Assembly (NCBI RefSeq): GCF_030159095.1
Contig: NZ_BRXS01000004.1
Location: 367,673-431,672, forward strand
Direction: 5' to 3'
DNA: 64,000 nt
Origin: Roseisolibacter agri
GTDB lineage: Bacteria; Gemmatimonadota; Gemmatimonadetes; Gemmatimonadales; Gemmatimonadaceae
Below, piece after piece: positions 37,094 through 47,127 of this stretch; position 1 is the stretch's first letter, and each line of letters begins with the position of its first letter. The notes below the pieces were generated by a model. It was not told the origin of the DNA and made no database searches. It worked only from the letters and a program-made list of their open reading frames with translations. A program made the position numbers and the translations under genes.

Positions 37094-37749
37094 TGTTCGG
37101 ATGCCTGCGGCGGCTCGGCTGCCTCGTCGTGCTGCTGATCGGCGTCGGGCTCTGGTACGTCCGTGACCTCTGGTGGCCGCGGCTCCGCAGTGCGGTTGGT
37201 CCGGAGCCCACGGTCGTCGCCGCCGCGGACTCGAACGGGTGGGAGCCGCTGGATCAGGAGCGCGCCGAGCGGGGCGAGCGCGCGGTGCGGGCGCTCGCGG
37301 CGCGGAGCGGGCCGGTGTACGTGAACCTGCGCGCCGGCGAGCTCGCGTCGTACGCCTTCCTCTCGCTCTCCGACGCGCCGCCGCTGCCACTCCGCGACGC
37401 GCAGGCCGCCGTCGTCGGCGACCGGGTGTACGTGCGCTCGGTGGTGTCGCTGAAGGACCTGGGCGGGGCGCTGGGGGCCGCGGGCGGCCTGCTGCCCGAG
37501 CGGGACACGCTCCGCCTGGGCGGGACCTTCGAGGTGCTGCGTCCGGGCGTGGCGCAGTTCCGGGTCGCGGACATCAGCGTCGGGTCGCTGCCCGTCCCGG
37601 CGTCCGTCGTCCCGACCATCCTGCGACGCACCGGGGCGCGTCGCATGGACGGCGTCGCCGAGGGGGCGATCGGCATCCCCATCCCGCGCTACATCGGCGA
37701 CGTGCGCGTCGCCCGTGGGCGCATCACGCTGTACAAGTCGACGCCCTGA
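37093..37749 (+). CDS. Membrane-anchored protein of unknown function
   Basis: The 218-residue protein begins MFGCLRRLGCLVVLLIGVGL, a single signal-anchor helix, and the rest (about 35-218) is predicted to face the periplasm. The soluble part has SGPVYVNLRAGELASYAFLS, VGDRVYVRSVVSLKDLGG and VGSLPVPASVVPTILRR, suggesting a compact alpha/beta fold. I do not recognise the family. It is one base overlapped with thpR and 38 bases from the sigma-54 regulator, so it is likely part of the larE-thpR transcript. Confidence 0.72.
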   Translation: MFGCLRRLGCLVVLLIGVGLWYVRDLWWPRLRSAVGPEPTVVAAADSNGWEPLDQERAERGERAVRALAARSGPVYVNLRAGELASYAFLSLSDAPPLPLRDAQAAVVGDRVYVRSVVSLKDLGGALGAAGGLLPERDTLRLGGTFEVLRPGVAQFRVADISVGSLPVPASVVPTILRRTGARRMDGVAEGAIGIPIPRYIGDVRVARGRITLYKSTP

Positions 37750-37787
37750 CGACGGGCGTCCCTCTCTCTCCCGGACCTTCCGCACCC

Positions 37788-39155
<1,368 letters not shown>

Positions 39156-39180
39156 GCCTCGCCTGACGATTGCTCGAACG

Positions 39181-39223
39181 GCCGACGGGCGGCGGGTACG
39201 CTTGACACCCGCCGCCCGTCGGC
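39181..39223 (+). terminator. Strong hairpin terminator after the sigma-54 regulator gene
   Basis: A perfect 17-bp inverted repeat (GCCGACGGGCGGCGGGT and complement) with a nine-base loop begins 25 bases after the stop codon. Confidence 0.75.
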
Positions 39224-39279
39224 GCGTACGTCCCCGTGGCCACGCGGCGGCGCGGGGCCGCGACCCTCACCCCTCTGGG

Positions 39280-39783
39280 ATGTCGAACCGCGACTGGGAC
39301 AAGGAGCTGGCCGAGATCGACCGCCGTCTGGCCTCCGTGCCCGACGAGCCCAAGGCCCCGGCGCGGCCCGCGCCGCCCGCCATGGCGGCGCCGACCGCGC
39401 CAGCTGCGGGGGCAGCCTCCGCGGCTCCCGGACGCCGCCTCGGGACGCCGGCGGAGGCCCCTGGCCGCCGCTCGATGCGCACCCAGCTCGCGCTGCTCCT
39501 GCGGCTGGCGTTCGGTGCGGCGGTGGTGGCGGCGCTCATCTACTGGCCGTACCCGTCGCGCTGCGGCCTCGGGCTGGGGTACTACCTCGCCCTGGTCTCC
39601 GTCCTCGGCCTCGCCGGCCTCGCGACCAGCGTCTCGGCCTGGCGACACCGGGCGGCGTTCGTCCACGCCCTCGGGATCGCGATGATCGTCGGCGCCGGCG
39701 TCCTGGGCGCGCGTGAGGTGCTGCCGAAGGTCGGCTACGCCTTCCCCACGCCGACGCACCCGGCGTCGTGGGCCTGCGGCTGA
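39280..39783 (+). CDS. Small membrane protein of unknown function
   Basis: The 167-residue protein (ATG at 39280) has a charged N-terminus (MSNRDWDKELAEIDRRLASV), an Ala/Pro-rich linker to about residue 65, and three predicted membrane helices at about 75-93, 103-120 and 130-147. No family is recognised. It stands alone between a terminator and a convergent TonB-plug gene, with its stop about 30 bases from that gene's stop. Confidence 0.7.
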   Translation: MSNRDWDKELAEIDRRLASVPDEPKAPARPAPPAMAAPTAPAAGAASAAPGRRLGTPAEAPGRRSMRTQLALLLRLAFGAAVVAALIYWPYPSRCGLGLGYYLALVSVLGLAGLATSVSAWRHRAAFVHALGIAMIVGAGVLGAREVLPKVGYAFPTPTHPASWACG

Positions 39784-39816
39784 CGCGGTCGCGTCAGCCG
39801 CAGGAGGCGGGCGCGC

Positions 39817-41403
39817 TCAGCGCCCGCGCTTGGTCCAGATCGCGACCACGCCGCAGCCGCCGCCGCCACCCGCGCCCATGAACTGCGCGGGCACTGCCGC
39901 GGCGCCGTTGTAGATCTCGACGCCCGCCACGTCCGTGGGGCGCACCAGCTGGTCGAGGTCCGTGGCGCCGTCAAATACGCGCATGCCGTCCACCCAGACG
40001 TCGGGCGCGCAGCCCCCACGGCCCTGGATCGCGTAGCCGAACCCCGTGCCGTTGGGGACGACCGAGATGCCGGGCGTGGTGCGCAGGGCGTCGGTCATGA
40101 CGATCGGGCTGCGCTTCGCGAGGTCCTCCTCGGTGAGGAAGCGGCCCCCCATCCCGCGCTTCGCCCGCTCGGAGAAGCCCGTGAAGTCCTTCTGCAGCTT
40201 CGTGCGGTCCGCCTGCACGACGACGCTCTGGAGCGTGTTGAGGCGCTCGTCCAGGACGACGCCGACGCTGCCCGTGCGCCGCGCCGCGAGCGTCACCGGC
40301 ACGCGCTTGGGGGCGTAGCCGATCGCCCGCACCTCGAGCGCGTAGGTGCCCGCGGGGAGCCCGCTGAGCGCGAAGTTGCCGGCCTCGGTGGTCGTGCCCA
40401 TGACGTCGCTGCCCCAGAGCTGCACGCGGGCGCCCTGCAGCGGCCGGCCGTCGCGGGTGCGCACGGTGCCCGTGAGGCCCGCGTTGCCGCGGGCCACCGT
40501 GATGGGCTGCTGCAGCCGCCCCTCGCGCGCCGCGGCCGTGTCCGGGAGCACGACGGTGATGACGCTCGTGGAGTCGCCGAGGGCGAAGTCGCGCCGCGTG
40601 AGGCTGCGCGGGGGCAGGTGCAGCTCGATCAGCCCACCGCGGCGCTTCGGCGCCTCGGCGTTCGCCACGAGGTCGACGTCGGCCGGCAGGTCGCAGACGA
40701 GGTAGCCGCCATCGGGGCGCACACGGACGGGGAGGCGGCGCTTCACGTTGCGCACGCCCTCCTCGCTGATCCGCATCTCCGACCACGTGATGACGATCTT
40801 CGCCTCGGGGATCGGGTCGCCGTCGTCCGCGTCGCCGACGCTGCCCAGGAGCACCGCGCGGTCGGAGGGCGCCTGCGGGCAGACCTTCGCGCGCACCGCG
40901 AGCGGACCCGGCGTGCCGAGGTCGAGGCGCGCCGCCGTGTCCGGCATGATCTGGACGAGGTGCACCGGCGGCTCGATCCCGAGGGCGTCGAGCGTGGGGT
41001 GGAAGAAGCCCGCGAGGTAGCGCCCGGGCTTCACCGCCGGGATGCGCCACCGCCCCGTCGAGTCGGAGACCGCGGTGTGCGTGATCGTCCGGTCGGCCTC
41101 CGCGGCCAGCTGCACCGTGGCGCCAGCGAGCGGCGCGCCCGCGACGCTGTCCATGACGATGCCGCCGACCGGAAGCGGCCGCGCCGAGTCGGCCGGAAGT
41201 GGCGGCGGCGCGGTGCGGGCCGGCGTCGCCGGGCGCGCGACCGGGCCGGTGGGCCGGGCCGTGCCGCCGAGCGTGCCCGGACGGGGCTTGGCCTGGCCGA
41301 GGGCGAGCGACGGCGCGAGCGCGAGGAGGCTCGCCGCGAGGGCGACGAGCGGTCGCCGGGCGGTGCGGGAGGCGGTGGGGTGGGTGGAGCGAGGCACAGC
41401 CAA
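39817..41403 (-). CDS. Carboxypeptidase-regulatory-like protein with terminal TonB-plug domain, no barrel (copy 2)
   Basis: The 528-residue protein has a signal peptide (about 1-36) and a Pro/Ala-rich stretch. It then has two CarboxypepD_reg-like beta domains (about 80-150 and 300-380, the second GNAGLTGTVRTRDGRPLQGA...GLPAGTYALEVRAIGYAPK). From about 410 comes a TonB-dependent receptor plug (LTEEDLAKRSPIVMTDALRT, VWVDGMRVFDGATDLDQLV), ending CGVVAIWTKRGR. In normal receptors the plug is followed by a beta-barrel of several hundred residues; here the protein stops. It is 25 bases downstream of a paralogue with the same plan. Function unknown. Confidence 0.8.
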   Translation of the reverse strand: MAVPRSTHPTASRTARRPLVALAASLLALAPSLALGQAKPRPGTLGGTARPTGPVARPATPARTAPPPLPADSARPLPVGGIVMDSVAGAPLAGATVQLAAEADRTITHTAVSDSTGRWRIPAVKPGRYLAGFFHPTLDALGIEPPVHLVQIMPDTAARLDLGTPGPLAVRAKVCPQAPSDRAVLLGSVGDADDGDPIPEAKIVITWSEMRISEEGVRNVKRRLPVRVRPDGGYLVCDLPADVDLVANAEAPKRRGGLIELHLPPRSLTRRDFALGDSTSVITVVLPDTAAAREGRLQQPITVARGNAGLTGTVRTRDGRPLQGARVQLWGSDVMGTTTEAGNFALSGLPAGTYALEVRAIGYAPKRVPVTLAARRTGSVGVVLDERLNTLQSVVVQADRTKLQKDFTGFSERAKRGMGGRFLTEEDLAKRSPIVMTDALRTTPGISVVPNGTGFGYAIQGRGGCAPDVWVDGMRVFDGATDLDQLVRPTDVAGVEIYNGAAAVPAQFMGAGGGGGCGVVAIWTKRGR

Positions 41404-41428
41404 ACGGGAAGGAGGAGGGCCTGATGGA

Positions 41429-42916
41429 TCAGCGCTTGGTCCAGACGATGATCGCGCCGCAGGCGTTGGCGGAGACGCCGCCGAACTGCGGAGGGACGGA
41501 GCCGAGCGCGGTATAGATCTCGATCGCCATGACGGACGCCGGCGTCACGAGCTGGTCGAGATCGTTGGCGCCCTCGACGACGGGCGTGCCGTCGAGGTAG
41601 ACCGTCGGGACGCAGCCGGCGCGGCCTCGGACGATCTGCCCGAAGCGCCGCCCCGGTGCGACGCGGATGCCCGGCGCCGCGCGCAACACGTCGCTGACGT
41701 ATAGCGGGGCGCGACGCTCGAGCTCCGCCGGCCCGAGGAAGGTACCACCGGCGGAGCGCCGGCGACGCTCGGCGAACTCCTCGAGGAAGCGCGACGAAGA
41801 GCTCCGCTTGCCGCGCACCACGACCGACGAGAGCGCGGTGGCGCGCTCGCGGAGCGCGACGGACACCGTCGCGGCGCGCCGACGCGTGAGGTCCACGGCG
41901 ACGCGCACCGGCGCGAAGCCGAGGGCACGGACGTCGACGCCGAACGTCCCGCCGGGGAGGGAGTCGAGGGCGAAGGTGCCGGCGGCGCCCGTGGTCGCGC
42001 CGCGGCCGATGCCCGCGACCGAGACCTGCGCGCGCGGGAGCGGCTTGCCGTCGGGGCCCACCACGGTGCCCTGGAGCCGGGCGCCGCCGGCGACGCGGAC
42101 GCCGGCGGGCGAGGCGGTCGAGTCGGTCGCGACGGCGGCCTTGGGCCCGTCGGCGACCGCCGCCGTGGCCGAGTCGCCGAGGAGGAGGTCGCGCCGCACC
42201 AGGCGATGCGGCGGCACCTGCAGCTCGACGAGTCCGCTGCTTCGGCCGGGGGCCGCAGCGTCCAGCTCGACCGGGGTGTCGGTCGGTACGCCGCAGGCGA
42301 GGTACAGTCCGCCGCCGCGCGCGGCGACCGGGACGCGTCGCTGCACGTTACGGATGCTCCCCTTTTCGATGATCACTTCGCGCCACCCGACGGACAGTGT
42401 CGCGCCGGCGATCGGATCCTCGGAGTCCGCGTCGCGCAGGACGCCCACGATGCCCCCCGTCGAGTCGCGCCCGGTGGTCGGTCCGCAGAGCAGCCCGAGC
42501 ATGCGCTCCGGACCCGGGATGCCGATGTCGAGGCGCGTGACCGAGTCGCCCTGGACGAGGACGCGGAAGGTCGGCGGCTCGATCTCCAGGGCGTCGAGCG
42601 CGGGGTGGAAGTAGCCGGCGAGGTAGGTCCCCTGCGGCACCGAGTCGAGCTGCCAGCGGCCGGCCGAGTCGGCGACGGCGGTGCGGGCGGGCGCGCCGGG
42701 CGTGGACTCGGACGCGAGCTGCACGACGGCGCCGACGAGCGGGACGCCCGACAGGCTGTCCCAGGCGACGCCGACGAGGCGGAGCGGGCGGCTGGCAGGA
42801 GCGGCGGGCGGCGGCGACTGGGCCGACAGGCGCGACGTCGGCAGGGCGAGTGCGCCGAGCGCGCACAGCGCGAGCGCGCCGGCCGTCGGGGCGGCGCGGA
42901 AGGGGCGGCGAGACAT
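41429..42916 (-). CDS. Carboxypeptidase-regulatory-like protein with terminal TonB-plug domain, no barrel (copy 1)
   Basis: This 495-residue protein shares the architecture and many motifs of copy 2: signal peptide, AWDSLSGVPLVGAVVQLASE, GTYLAGYFHPALDALEIEPP, a second beta domain (ARLQGTVVGPDGKPLPRAQV), then a plug domain (YVSDVLRAAPGIRV, TVYLDGTPVVEGANDLDQLV) ending ACGAIIVWTKR. The ATG at 42916 fits the signal peptide. The pair was probably made by tandem duplication followed by divergence. Conserved cysteines in both plugs (GRAGCVPTVYLDG and GRGGCAPDVWVDG) suggest a disulfide. Confidence 0.8.
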   Translation of the reverse strand: MSRRPFRAAPTAGALALCALGALALPTSRLSAQSPPPAAPASRPLRLVGVAWDSLSGVPLVGAVVQLASESTPGAPARTAVADSAGRWQLDSVPQGTYLAGYFHPALDALEIEPPTFRVLVQGDSVTRLDIGIPGPERMLGLLCGPTTGRDSTGGIVGVLRDADSEDPIAGATLSVGWREVIIEKGSIRNVQRRVPVAARGGGLYLACGVPTDTPVELDAAAPGRSSGLVELQVPPHRLVRRDLLLGDSATAAVADGPKAAVATDSTASPAGVRVAGGARLQGTVVGPDGKPLPRAQVSVAGIGRGATTGAAGTFALDSLPGGTFGVDVRALGFAPVRVAVDLTRRRAATVSVALRERATALSSVVVRGKRSSSSRFLEEFAERRRRSAGGTFLGPAELERRAPLYVSDVLRAAPGIRVAPGRRFGQIVRGRAGCVPTVYLDGTPVVEGANDLDQLVTPASVMAIEIYTALGSVPPQFGGVSANACGAIIVWTKR

Positions 42917-43028
42917 CGCGAGGGGCAGGGGTGGACGCGGACCGCCGTCGGACAGTCGTCGACTACCCCTCGGCGCCCGTGCAGGTTCGTACCGGGCGCA
43001 GCGACGGGCAAGCGTGGAGGCGCGCGCT

Positions 43029-43034
43029 GCTAGA
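43029..43034 (+). promoter_or_regulatory. Candidate -10 element of the ALDH gene
   Basis: TAGATT followed by GCG lies 56 bases before the ALDH ATG. It matches the TAnnTTGC pattern found upstream of other genes in this window. Confidence 0.35.
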
Positions 43035-43090
43035 TTGCGCCTCGCGGCGCCTGATCGGCGACGCACGACCACCACCGTCCTCCCGGGCAC

Positions 43091-44575
43091 ATGACGACCT
43101 TCCAGAACTTCATCGCCGGAGCGTGGTCCGCTCCCTCGACCGGCGAGTACTTCGACAACGTGAACCCGGCGGATGCGCGCGATCTGGTCGGGCGCTTCCC
43201 GAAGTCCGGGCGTGACGACGTGGAGCGCGCGGTGGAGAGCGCGTGGCGCGGCTTCGCGGTGTGGAGCCGTACGCCGGCGCCGGCGCGCGGCGACGTGCTG
43301 CGCCGCGTGGGCGATCTGCTGTCGGCGCGGAAGGAGGAGATCGCGAGCCTCATGACCCGCGAGATGGGCAAGCCGCTGCAGGAGACGCGCGGCGACGTCC
43401 AGGAGGGCATCGACACCGCGTACTACGCGGCCACCGAGGGGCGCCGGCTGTTCGGGCACACCGTGCCGAGCGAGCTTCGGAACAAGTGGGCGATGACGTA
43501 CCGCCGCCCGATCGGCGTGTGCGGGCTGATCACGCCGTTCAACTTCCCGCTCGCGATCCCCACCTGGAAGGCGTTCCCCGCGCTGCTGTGCGGCAACGCG
43601 GTGATCCTGAAGCCGGCCGAGGACGTGCCGCTGACGGCGACCGTGCTGGTGGAGGTGCTGCTGGAGGCCGGGCTGCCGCCCGAGGTGATCCAGCTCGTGC
43701 ACGGCATGGGCGAGACGGTGGGCGCCGCGCTGGTCGAGCATCCGCGCGTGCCCGTGATCTCGTTCACCGGCTCGACGGAGACGGGGAGCATCGTGGGCGC
43801 GGAGTGCGGGCGCCGCCACAAGCGCCTGTCGCTCGAGATGGGCGGGAAGAACGCGCAGATCGTCCTCGACGACGCGAACCTCGACCTCGCGCTGGAGGGC
43901 GTGCTCTGGGGCGCGTTCGGCACGACGGGGCAGCGGTGCACGGCGACGAGCCGGCTGATCGTGCAGGCGGGCGTGCACGACCGCTTCGTGTCGATGCTCG
44001 AGTCGCGCGCGAAGGCGCTGCGGCTGGGCGACGGCCGGAAGGCGGGCACCGACGTCGGGCCGCTCATCCACGCCGCGTCGCGCGAGAAGGTGGAGCGCTA
44101 CGTCGAGGTGGGGGCGGAGCAGGGCGCCGAGCTCGTGACCGGCGGTCGCCGCGCGACGGGCGAGGGGCTGGAGCACGGCTTCTTCTTCGAGCCGACGATC
44201 TTCACCGGCGTGACCGCGGGCTCGCGGCTGGAGCAGGAGGAGATCTTCGGGCCGGTGCTCTCGGTCGTGCGCGTGGCGGACGCGGACGAGGCGTTCCGCG
44301 TCAACAACGGCGTGCGGTACGGGCTCTCGTCGAGCCTCTACACGCAGGACCTCAACATCGCCTTCCGCGCGATGCAGGAGCTCGACAACGGGATCACGTA
44401 CGTCAACGCGCCCACGATCGGCGCCGAGGCGCACCTGCCGTTCGGCGGTGTGAAGGAGACCGGCAACGGGCACCGCGAGGGCGGCTGGGAGGTCTACGAG
44501 TTCTACTCGGAGACGAAGGTCTGCTACGTGGACTACTCGGGCACGCTGCAGCGCGCGCAGATCGACAACTACTGA
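43091..44575 (+). CDS. Aldehyde dehydrogenase family protein
   Basis: The 494-residue enzyme has the cofactor motif GLITPFNFPLAIP, the glutamate motif SLEMGGKNAQIVLDD, the catalytic cysteine in GTTGQRCTATSRLIV and the end motif HLPFGGVKETGNGHREGG. The combination of NAQIVLDDANLDLALEG and the RCTATSR cysteine loop resembles ALDH7-type (aminoadipate semialdehyde) and ketoglutarate-semialdehyde dehydrogenases. I do not commit to a substrate. It stands alone, followed by the heptamer-repeat hairpin at 44581. Confidence 0.88.
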   Translation: MTTFQNFIAGAWSAPSTGEYFDNVNPADARDLVGRFPKSGRDDVERAVESAWRGFAVWSRTPAPARGDVLRRVGDLLSARKEEIASLMTREMGKPLQETRGDVQEGIDTAYYAATEGRRLFGHTVPSELRNKWAMTYRRPIGVCGLITPFNFPLAIPTWKAFPALLCGNAVILKPAEDVPLTATVLVEVLLEAGLPPEVIQLVHGMGETVGAALVEHPRVPVISFTGSTETGSIVGAECGRRHKRLSLEMGGKNAQIVLDDANLDLALEGVLWGAFGTTGQRCTATSRLIVQAGVHDRFVSMLESRAKALRLGDGRKAGTDVGPLIHAASREKVERYVEVGAEQGAELVTGGRRATGEGLEHGFFFEPTIFTGVTAGSRLEQEEIFGPVLSVVRVADADEAFRVNNGVRYGLSSSLYTQDLNIAFRAMQELDNGITYVNAPTIGAEAHLPFGGVKETGNGHREGGWEVYEFYSETKVCYVDYSGTLQRAQIDNY

Positions 44576-44580
44576 GGGAG

Positions 44581-44663
44581 CTGCGTGGCCTGTGCTGCGT
44601 GCGGCGTGTCCGGCGCCGGGACGCCTCGCACGCAGCACGCAGCACGCAGCACGCAGCACGCAG
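44581..44663. repeat. Heptamer tandem-repeat hairpin, second copy
   Basis: CTGCGTG units at 44581-44587 and 44595-44601 (with degenerate units) face five perfect tandem CACGCAG units at 44629-44663. The gap is 27 bases and contains its own short palindrome (CCGGCGCCGG). It begins five bases past the ALDH stop codon, so it may serve as the ALDH terminator. The design is the same as at 14347-14425, about 30 kb away. Confidence 0.85.
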
Positions 44664-44798
44664 GCGATCGTGACGCCCGGGTGACGGCTTCGTCCCTTTT
44701 CGGGTCTGTACCGCGGCGTCCTTGCGCCCCTGTCGGGCCACAGTTAATTGGATCTGGTCGCCCCCCGCTTTCCCGCCTCGCCAGCCGTCCGCCCGCTC

Positions 44799-45725
44799 AT
44801 GGATCTCGGGACTGGAGCACTGCCCTCGGACGCGGCGTCGCCGGCGATCGTGGCGGGCGCCGCCACGGGCGTGGTTCCGGGCATGGCTCCTGGCCTGCTG
44901 CCCGTGCGCGACGTGCCGCGGGCATCGGACGCGGCCCGCGCGGCGGCGCTGGACTCGATCAACCGCAGCTCGTCGCTGCGCCTCGGCTGGCTCTGGGAGT
45001 GGGCGAAGATCTTCCAGTTCGCGGTCGTGCTGTTCCTGCTCGTCCGCGCCTTCCTGGTCGAGGCGTACAAGATCCCCAGCGGGAGCATGGAAGGGACGCT
45101 GCTGGTCGGCGACTTCCTGCTGGTGAACAAGCTGGTCTACGGCGCGGAGGTGCCCCTCACGGGACAGCACCTGCCGCGCCTTCGTGCGCCGGCCCGCGGC
45201 GAGGTCGTGGTCTTCCAGTGGCCGTCGGACACGCGGAAGAACTTCGTGAAGCGCCTGGTGGGGCTGCCCGGCGACACGCTGGCGATGCGCGGCGGCACCC
45301 TGTACGTGAACGGCGAGGCGCAGGAGGAGCGCTACGTCACGCACACGGAGCCGGGCACCGATCCGACGTACGAGGACTTCCGCTGGCAGCGCGGCCACGT
45401 GGTGCGCACCGCGTCGGCGGCGGCACCGGCGGCGGGCTTCGACTCGCTCGATGCGGCGGGCGCGATCGCGGGCGCGGAGCGGAATCCTGGCGACCATCCG
45501 TCCCGTAACAACTGGGGACCGCTGATCGTCCCTGCGCACAGCTACTTCGTCCTCGGCGACAACCGGGACAACTCGCTCGACAGCCGCTACTGGGGTTTCG
45601 TGCCCGATTCGCTCTTGCGGGGTCGCCCGATGGTCGTCTATTACAGCTACGCTCCGGACAGTGCCCGTCGCATGGCCTGGCTGACCGCCGTTCGGTGGTC
45701 TCGGCTGGGCGTGCGTGTGCGATAG
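44799..45725 (+). CDS. lepB: Signal peptidase I
   Basis: The 308-residue membrane protease cleaves signal peptides from exported proteins. The single N-terminal helix (FQFAVVLFLLVRAFLVEAY) is followed by the nucleophile box IPSGSMEGTL with Ser96. The general-base box is FVKRLVGLPGD with Lys151, and the C-terminal box is GDNRDNSLDSRYWGFV. An insert of about 55 residues between boxes D and E (about 200-250) is longer than in E. coli-like enzymes of minimal type. I chose the ATG at 44799; a TTG start at 44748 would add 17 residues. A long Ala/Pro-rich N-terminus precedes the helix. Confidence 0.95.
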   Translation: MDLGTGALPSDAASPAIVAGAATGVVPGMAPGLLPVRDVPRASDAARAAALDSINRSSSLRLGWLWEWAKIFQFAVVLFLLVRAFLVEAYKIPSGSMEGTLLVGDFLLVNKLVYGAEVPLTGQHLPRLRAPARGEVVVFQWPSDTRKNFVKRLVGLPGDTLAMRGGTLYVNGEAQEERYVTHTEPGTDPTYEDFRWQRGHVVRTASAAAPAAGFDSLDAAGAIAGAERNPGDHPSRNNWGPLIVPAHSYFVLGDNRDNSLDSRYWGFVPDSLLRGRPMVVYYSYAPDSARRMAWLTAVRWSRLGVRVR

Positions 45726-45744
45726 ATCGCCGAAGCTCGCGTCG

Positions 45745-45767
45745 CGCGGGGACTGCTGGTCCTCGCG
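45745..45767 (+). terminator. Possible terminator after lepB
   Basis: A nine-bp stem (CGCGGGGAC with one G-T pair) and a five-base loop lie 20 bases past the lepB stop codon. The T tract is missing, so the call is tentative. Confidence 0.35.
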
Positions 45768-45882
45768 ACCGTGAACGGGCGGCCGCCTCCCTCGCGACCG
45801 CCGACCTGCCCGCAGGGCGTCCCACGCTGCGCGACGAGGCGCGGCCGGACGGAAGCATCGAGGTTCGAGGAGCAGGCCCCCC

Positions 45883-46746
45883 ATGGCCGTCCAAGGCGTC
45901 CCCCGCAAGCATCACGGTTCCGAGGAAGGGTCTCTCGACCAGTACCTCCGGGACATCAGCGCCTACCCGCTCATCTCGCGCGACGAGGAAGCGGAGCTCG
46001 CGCGACGCATCCGCGTCGGCGACCAGGGCGCGCTCGACAAGCTGGTGCGCTCGAACCTGCGCTTCGTCGTGTCGGTCGCGAAGAAGTATCAGAACCAGGG
46101 CGTCTCGCTCTCGGACCTGATCAACGAGGGGAACCTCGGGCTCATTCGCGCCGCCCACAAGTTCGACGAGACGAAGGGGATCAAGTTCATCTCCTACGCC
46201 GTCTGGTGGATCCGGCAGGCGATCCTGCAGGCGCTGGCGGAGCAGTCGCGCATCGTGCGCGTGCCGCTCAACCGGGCGGGGACGCTGCACCGCATCGGCA
46301 AGCGCGCCAACACGCTCCTCCAGGAGCTGGGCCGCGAGGCGACGCACGCCGAGATCGCCGAGGGGATGGAGCTGAGCGAGGAGGAGGTGGCGAAGACGAT
46401 GGCCATCTCGCAGGGCCACCTCTCGCTCGACGCGCCGCTCACGCCGGGTGAGGACAACCGCCTGCTCGACTACCTCGCGGACGACGTCTCGGCGCCGCCC
46501 GACGAGCAGACGTTCGAGAAGGCGCTGACCGAGGCGATCGAGGAGTCGCTGGCGAGCCTGAAGGAGCGTGAGGCGAAGATCCTGCGCCTCTACTTCGGTC
46601 TCGACGGCGAGGAGCCGATGACGCTCGAGCAGATCGGCGCGCTGCTGGGCATCACGCGCGAGCGGGTGCGGCAGATCAAGGAGAAGGCGCTGTCGCGGCT
46701 GCGCCACGTCTCGCGGGCGCGCGCGCTGGAGTCCTTCCTCGGCTGA
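45883..46746 (+). CDS. rpoD: RNA polymerase sigma factor, primary type (short RpoD)
   Basis: The 287-residue sigma-70 factor has region 1.2 (DQYLRDISAYPLISRDEE), region 2 with the -10 recognition and melting segment (NEGNLGLIRAAHKFDETKG, FISYAVWWIRQAILQAL), region 3, and region 4 (LKEREAKILRLYFGLDGEEP, LEQIGALLGITRERVRQIKE). It has no region 1.1 and no large non-conserved insert. Such short primary sigma factors are typical of Bacteroidota, Gemmatimonadota and relatives. Region 2.4/4.2 conservation suggests it is the housekeeping factor, but a group 2 factor cannot be excluded. The next 700 bases are non-coding. Confidence 0.92.
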   Translation: MAVQGVPRKHHGSEEGSLDQYLRDISAYPLISRDEEAELARRIRVGDQGALDKLVRSNLRFVVSVAKKYQNQGVSLSDLINEGNLGLIRAAHKFDETKGIKFISYAVWWIRQAILQALAEQSRIVRVPLNRAGTLHRIGKRANTLLQELGREATHAEIAEGMELSEEEVAKTMAISQGHLSLDAPLTPGEDNRLLDYLADDVSAPPDEQTFEKALTEAIEESLASLKEREAKILRLYFGLDGEEPMTLEQIGALLGITRERVRQIKEKALSRLRHVSRARALESFLG

Positions 46747-46755
46747 CGGCCGATG

Positions 46756-46785
46756 GCCGACGGCGCGCGGTGGCGCGCCGTCGGC
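46756..46785 (+). terminator. Hairpin terminator of rpoD
   Basis: A perfect 13-bp inverted repeat (GCCGACGGCGCGC and complement) with the tetraloop GGTG begins ten bases after the sigma factor stop codon. Confidence 0.75.
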
Positions 46786-47099
46786 GTGGTTTCCCTCCGG
46801 TTCCCCCACGCGCGGTCGGTCGATCGCCGATCGCGCGTCTCCCTCCCCGGCCGCACCCTCCTCTTCCAATCGAGTCGTCGCCCGGTGCCGCGCATGGCGA
46901 TTGCGCGGGGACGCGGACCGTTCCGTCTTCGGACCGTGTTCGGTGTGACCGCTGGTGGGCGCCGCAGGTATGGTGGGCGCTCGGTGACGCGCGCCGCATC
47001 GGTGATGAATCCTCCGCCCGTCTCGATCGTCCCGGTATGTCGGCCGCAGGCAGCGTCGCATCGCGCAGGAAGTCCCGGGCATCGTGCATGATGCCAAGC

Positions 47100-47127
47100 T
47101 TGACAATCGGGACCTCCGGGCTAGGTT
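47100..47127 (+). promoter_or_regulatory. Promoter of the large Ig-like lipoprotein gene
   Basis: TTGACA at 47100-47105 is a perfect -35, and TAGGTT at 47122-47127 is a plausible -10 after a 16-base spacer, followed by GCG as in other candidate promoters of this window. It is the best promoter I can see here and would give a leader of about 300 bases before the ATG at 47441. Confidence 0.5.

Noticed and set aside
39202-39207. TTGACA resembling a -35 element
   Set aside because: It lies in the loop and arm of the 39181-39223 terminator hairpin and has no -10 at suitable spacing.
42944-42960. A third copy of the parA palindrome upstream of copy 1 of the TonB-plug gene
   Set aside because: Only the TCGGACA half-site is present; the second half does not form a palindrome.
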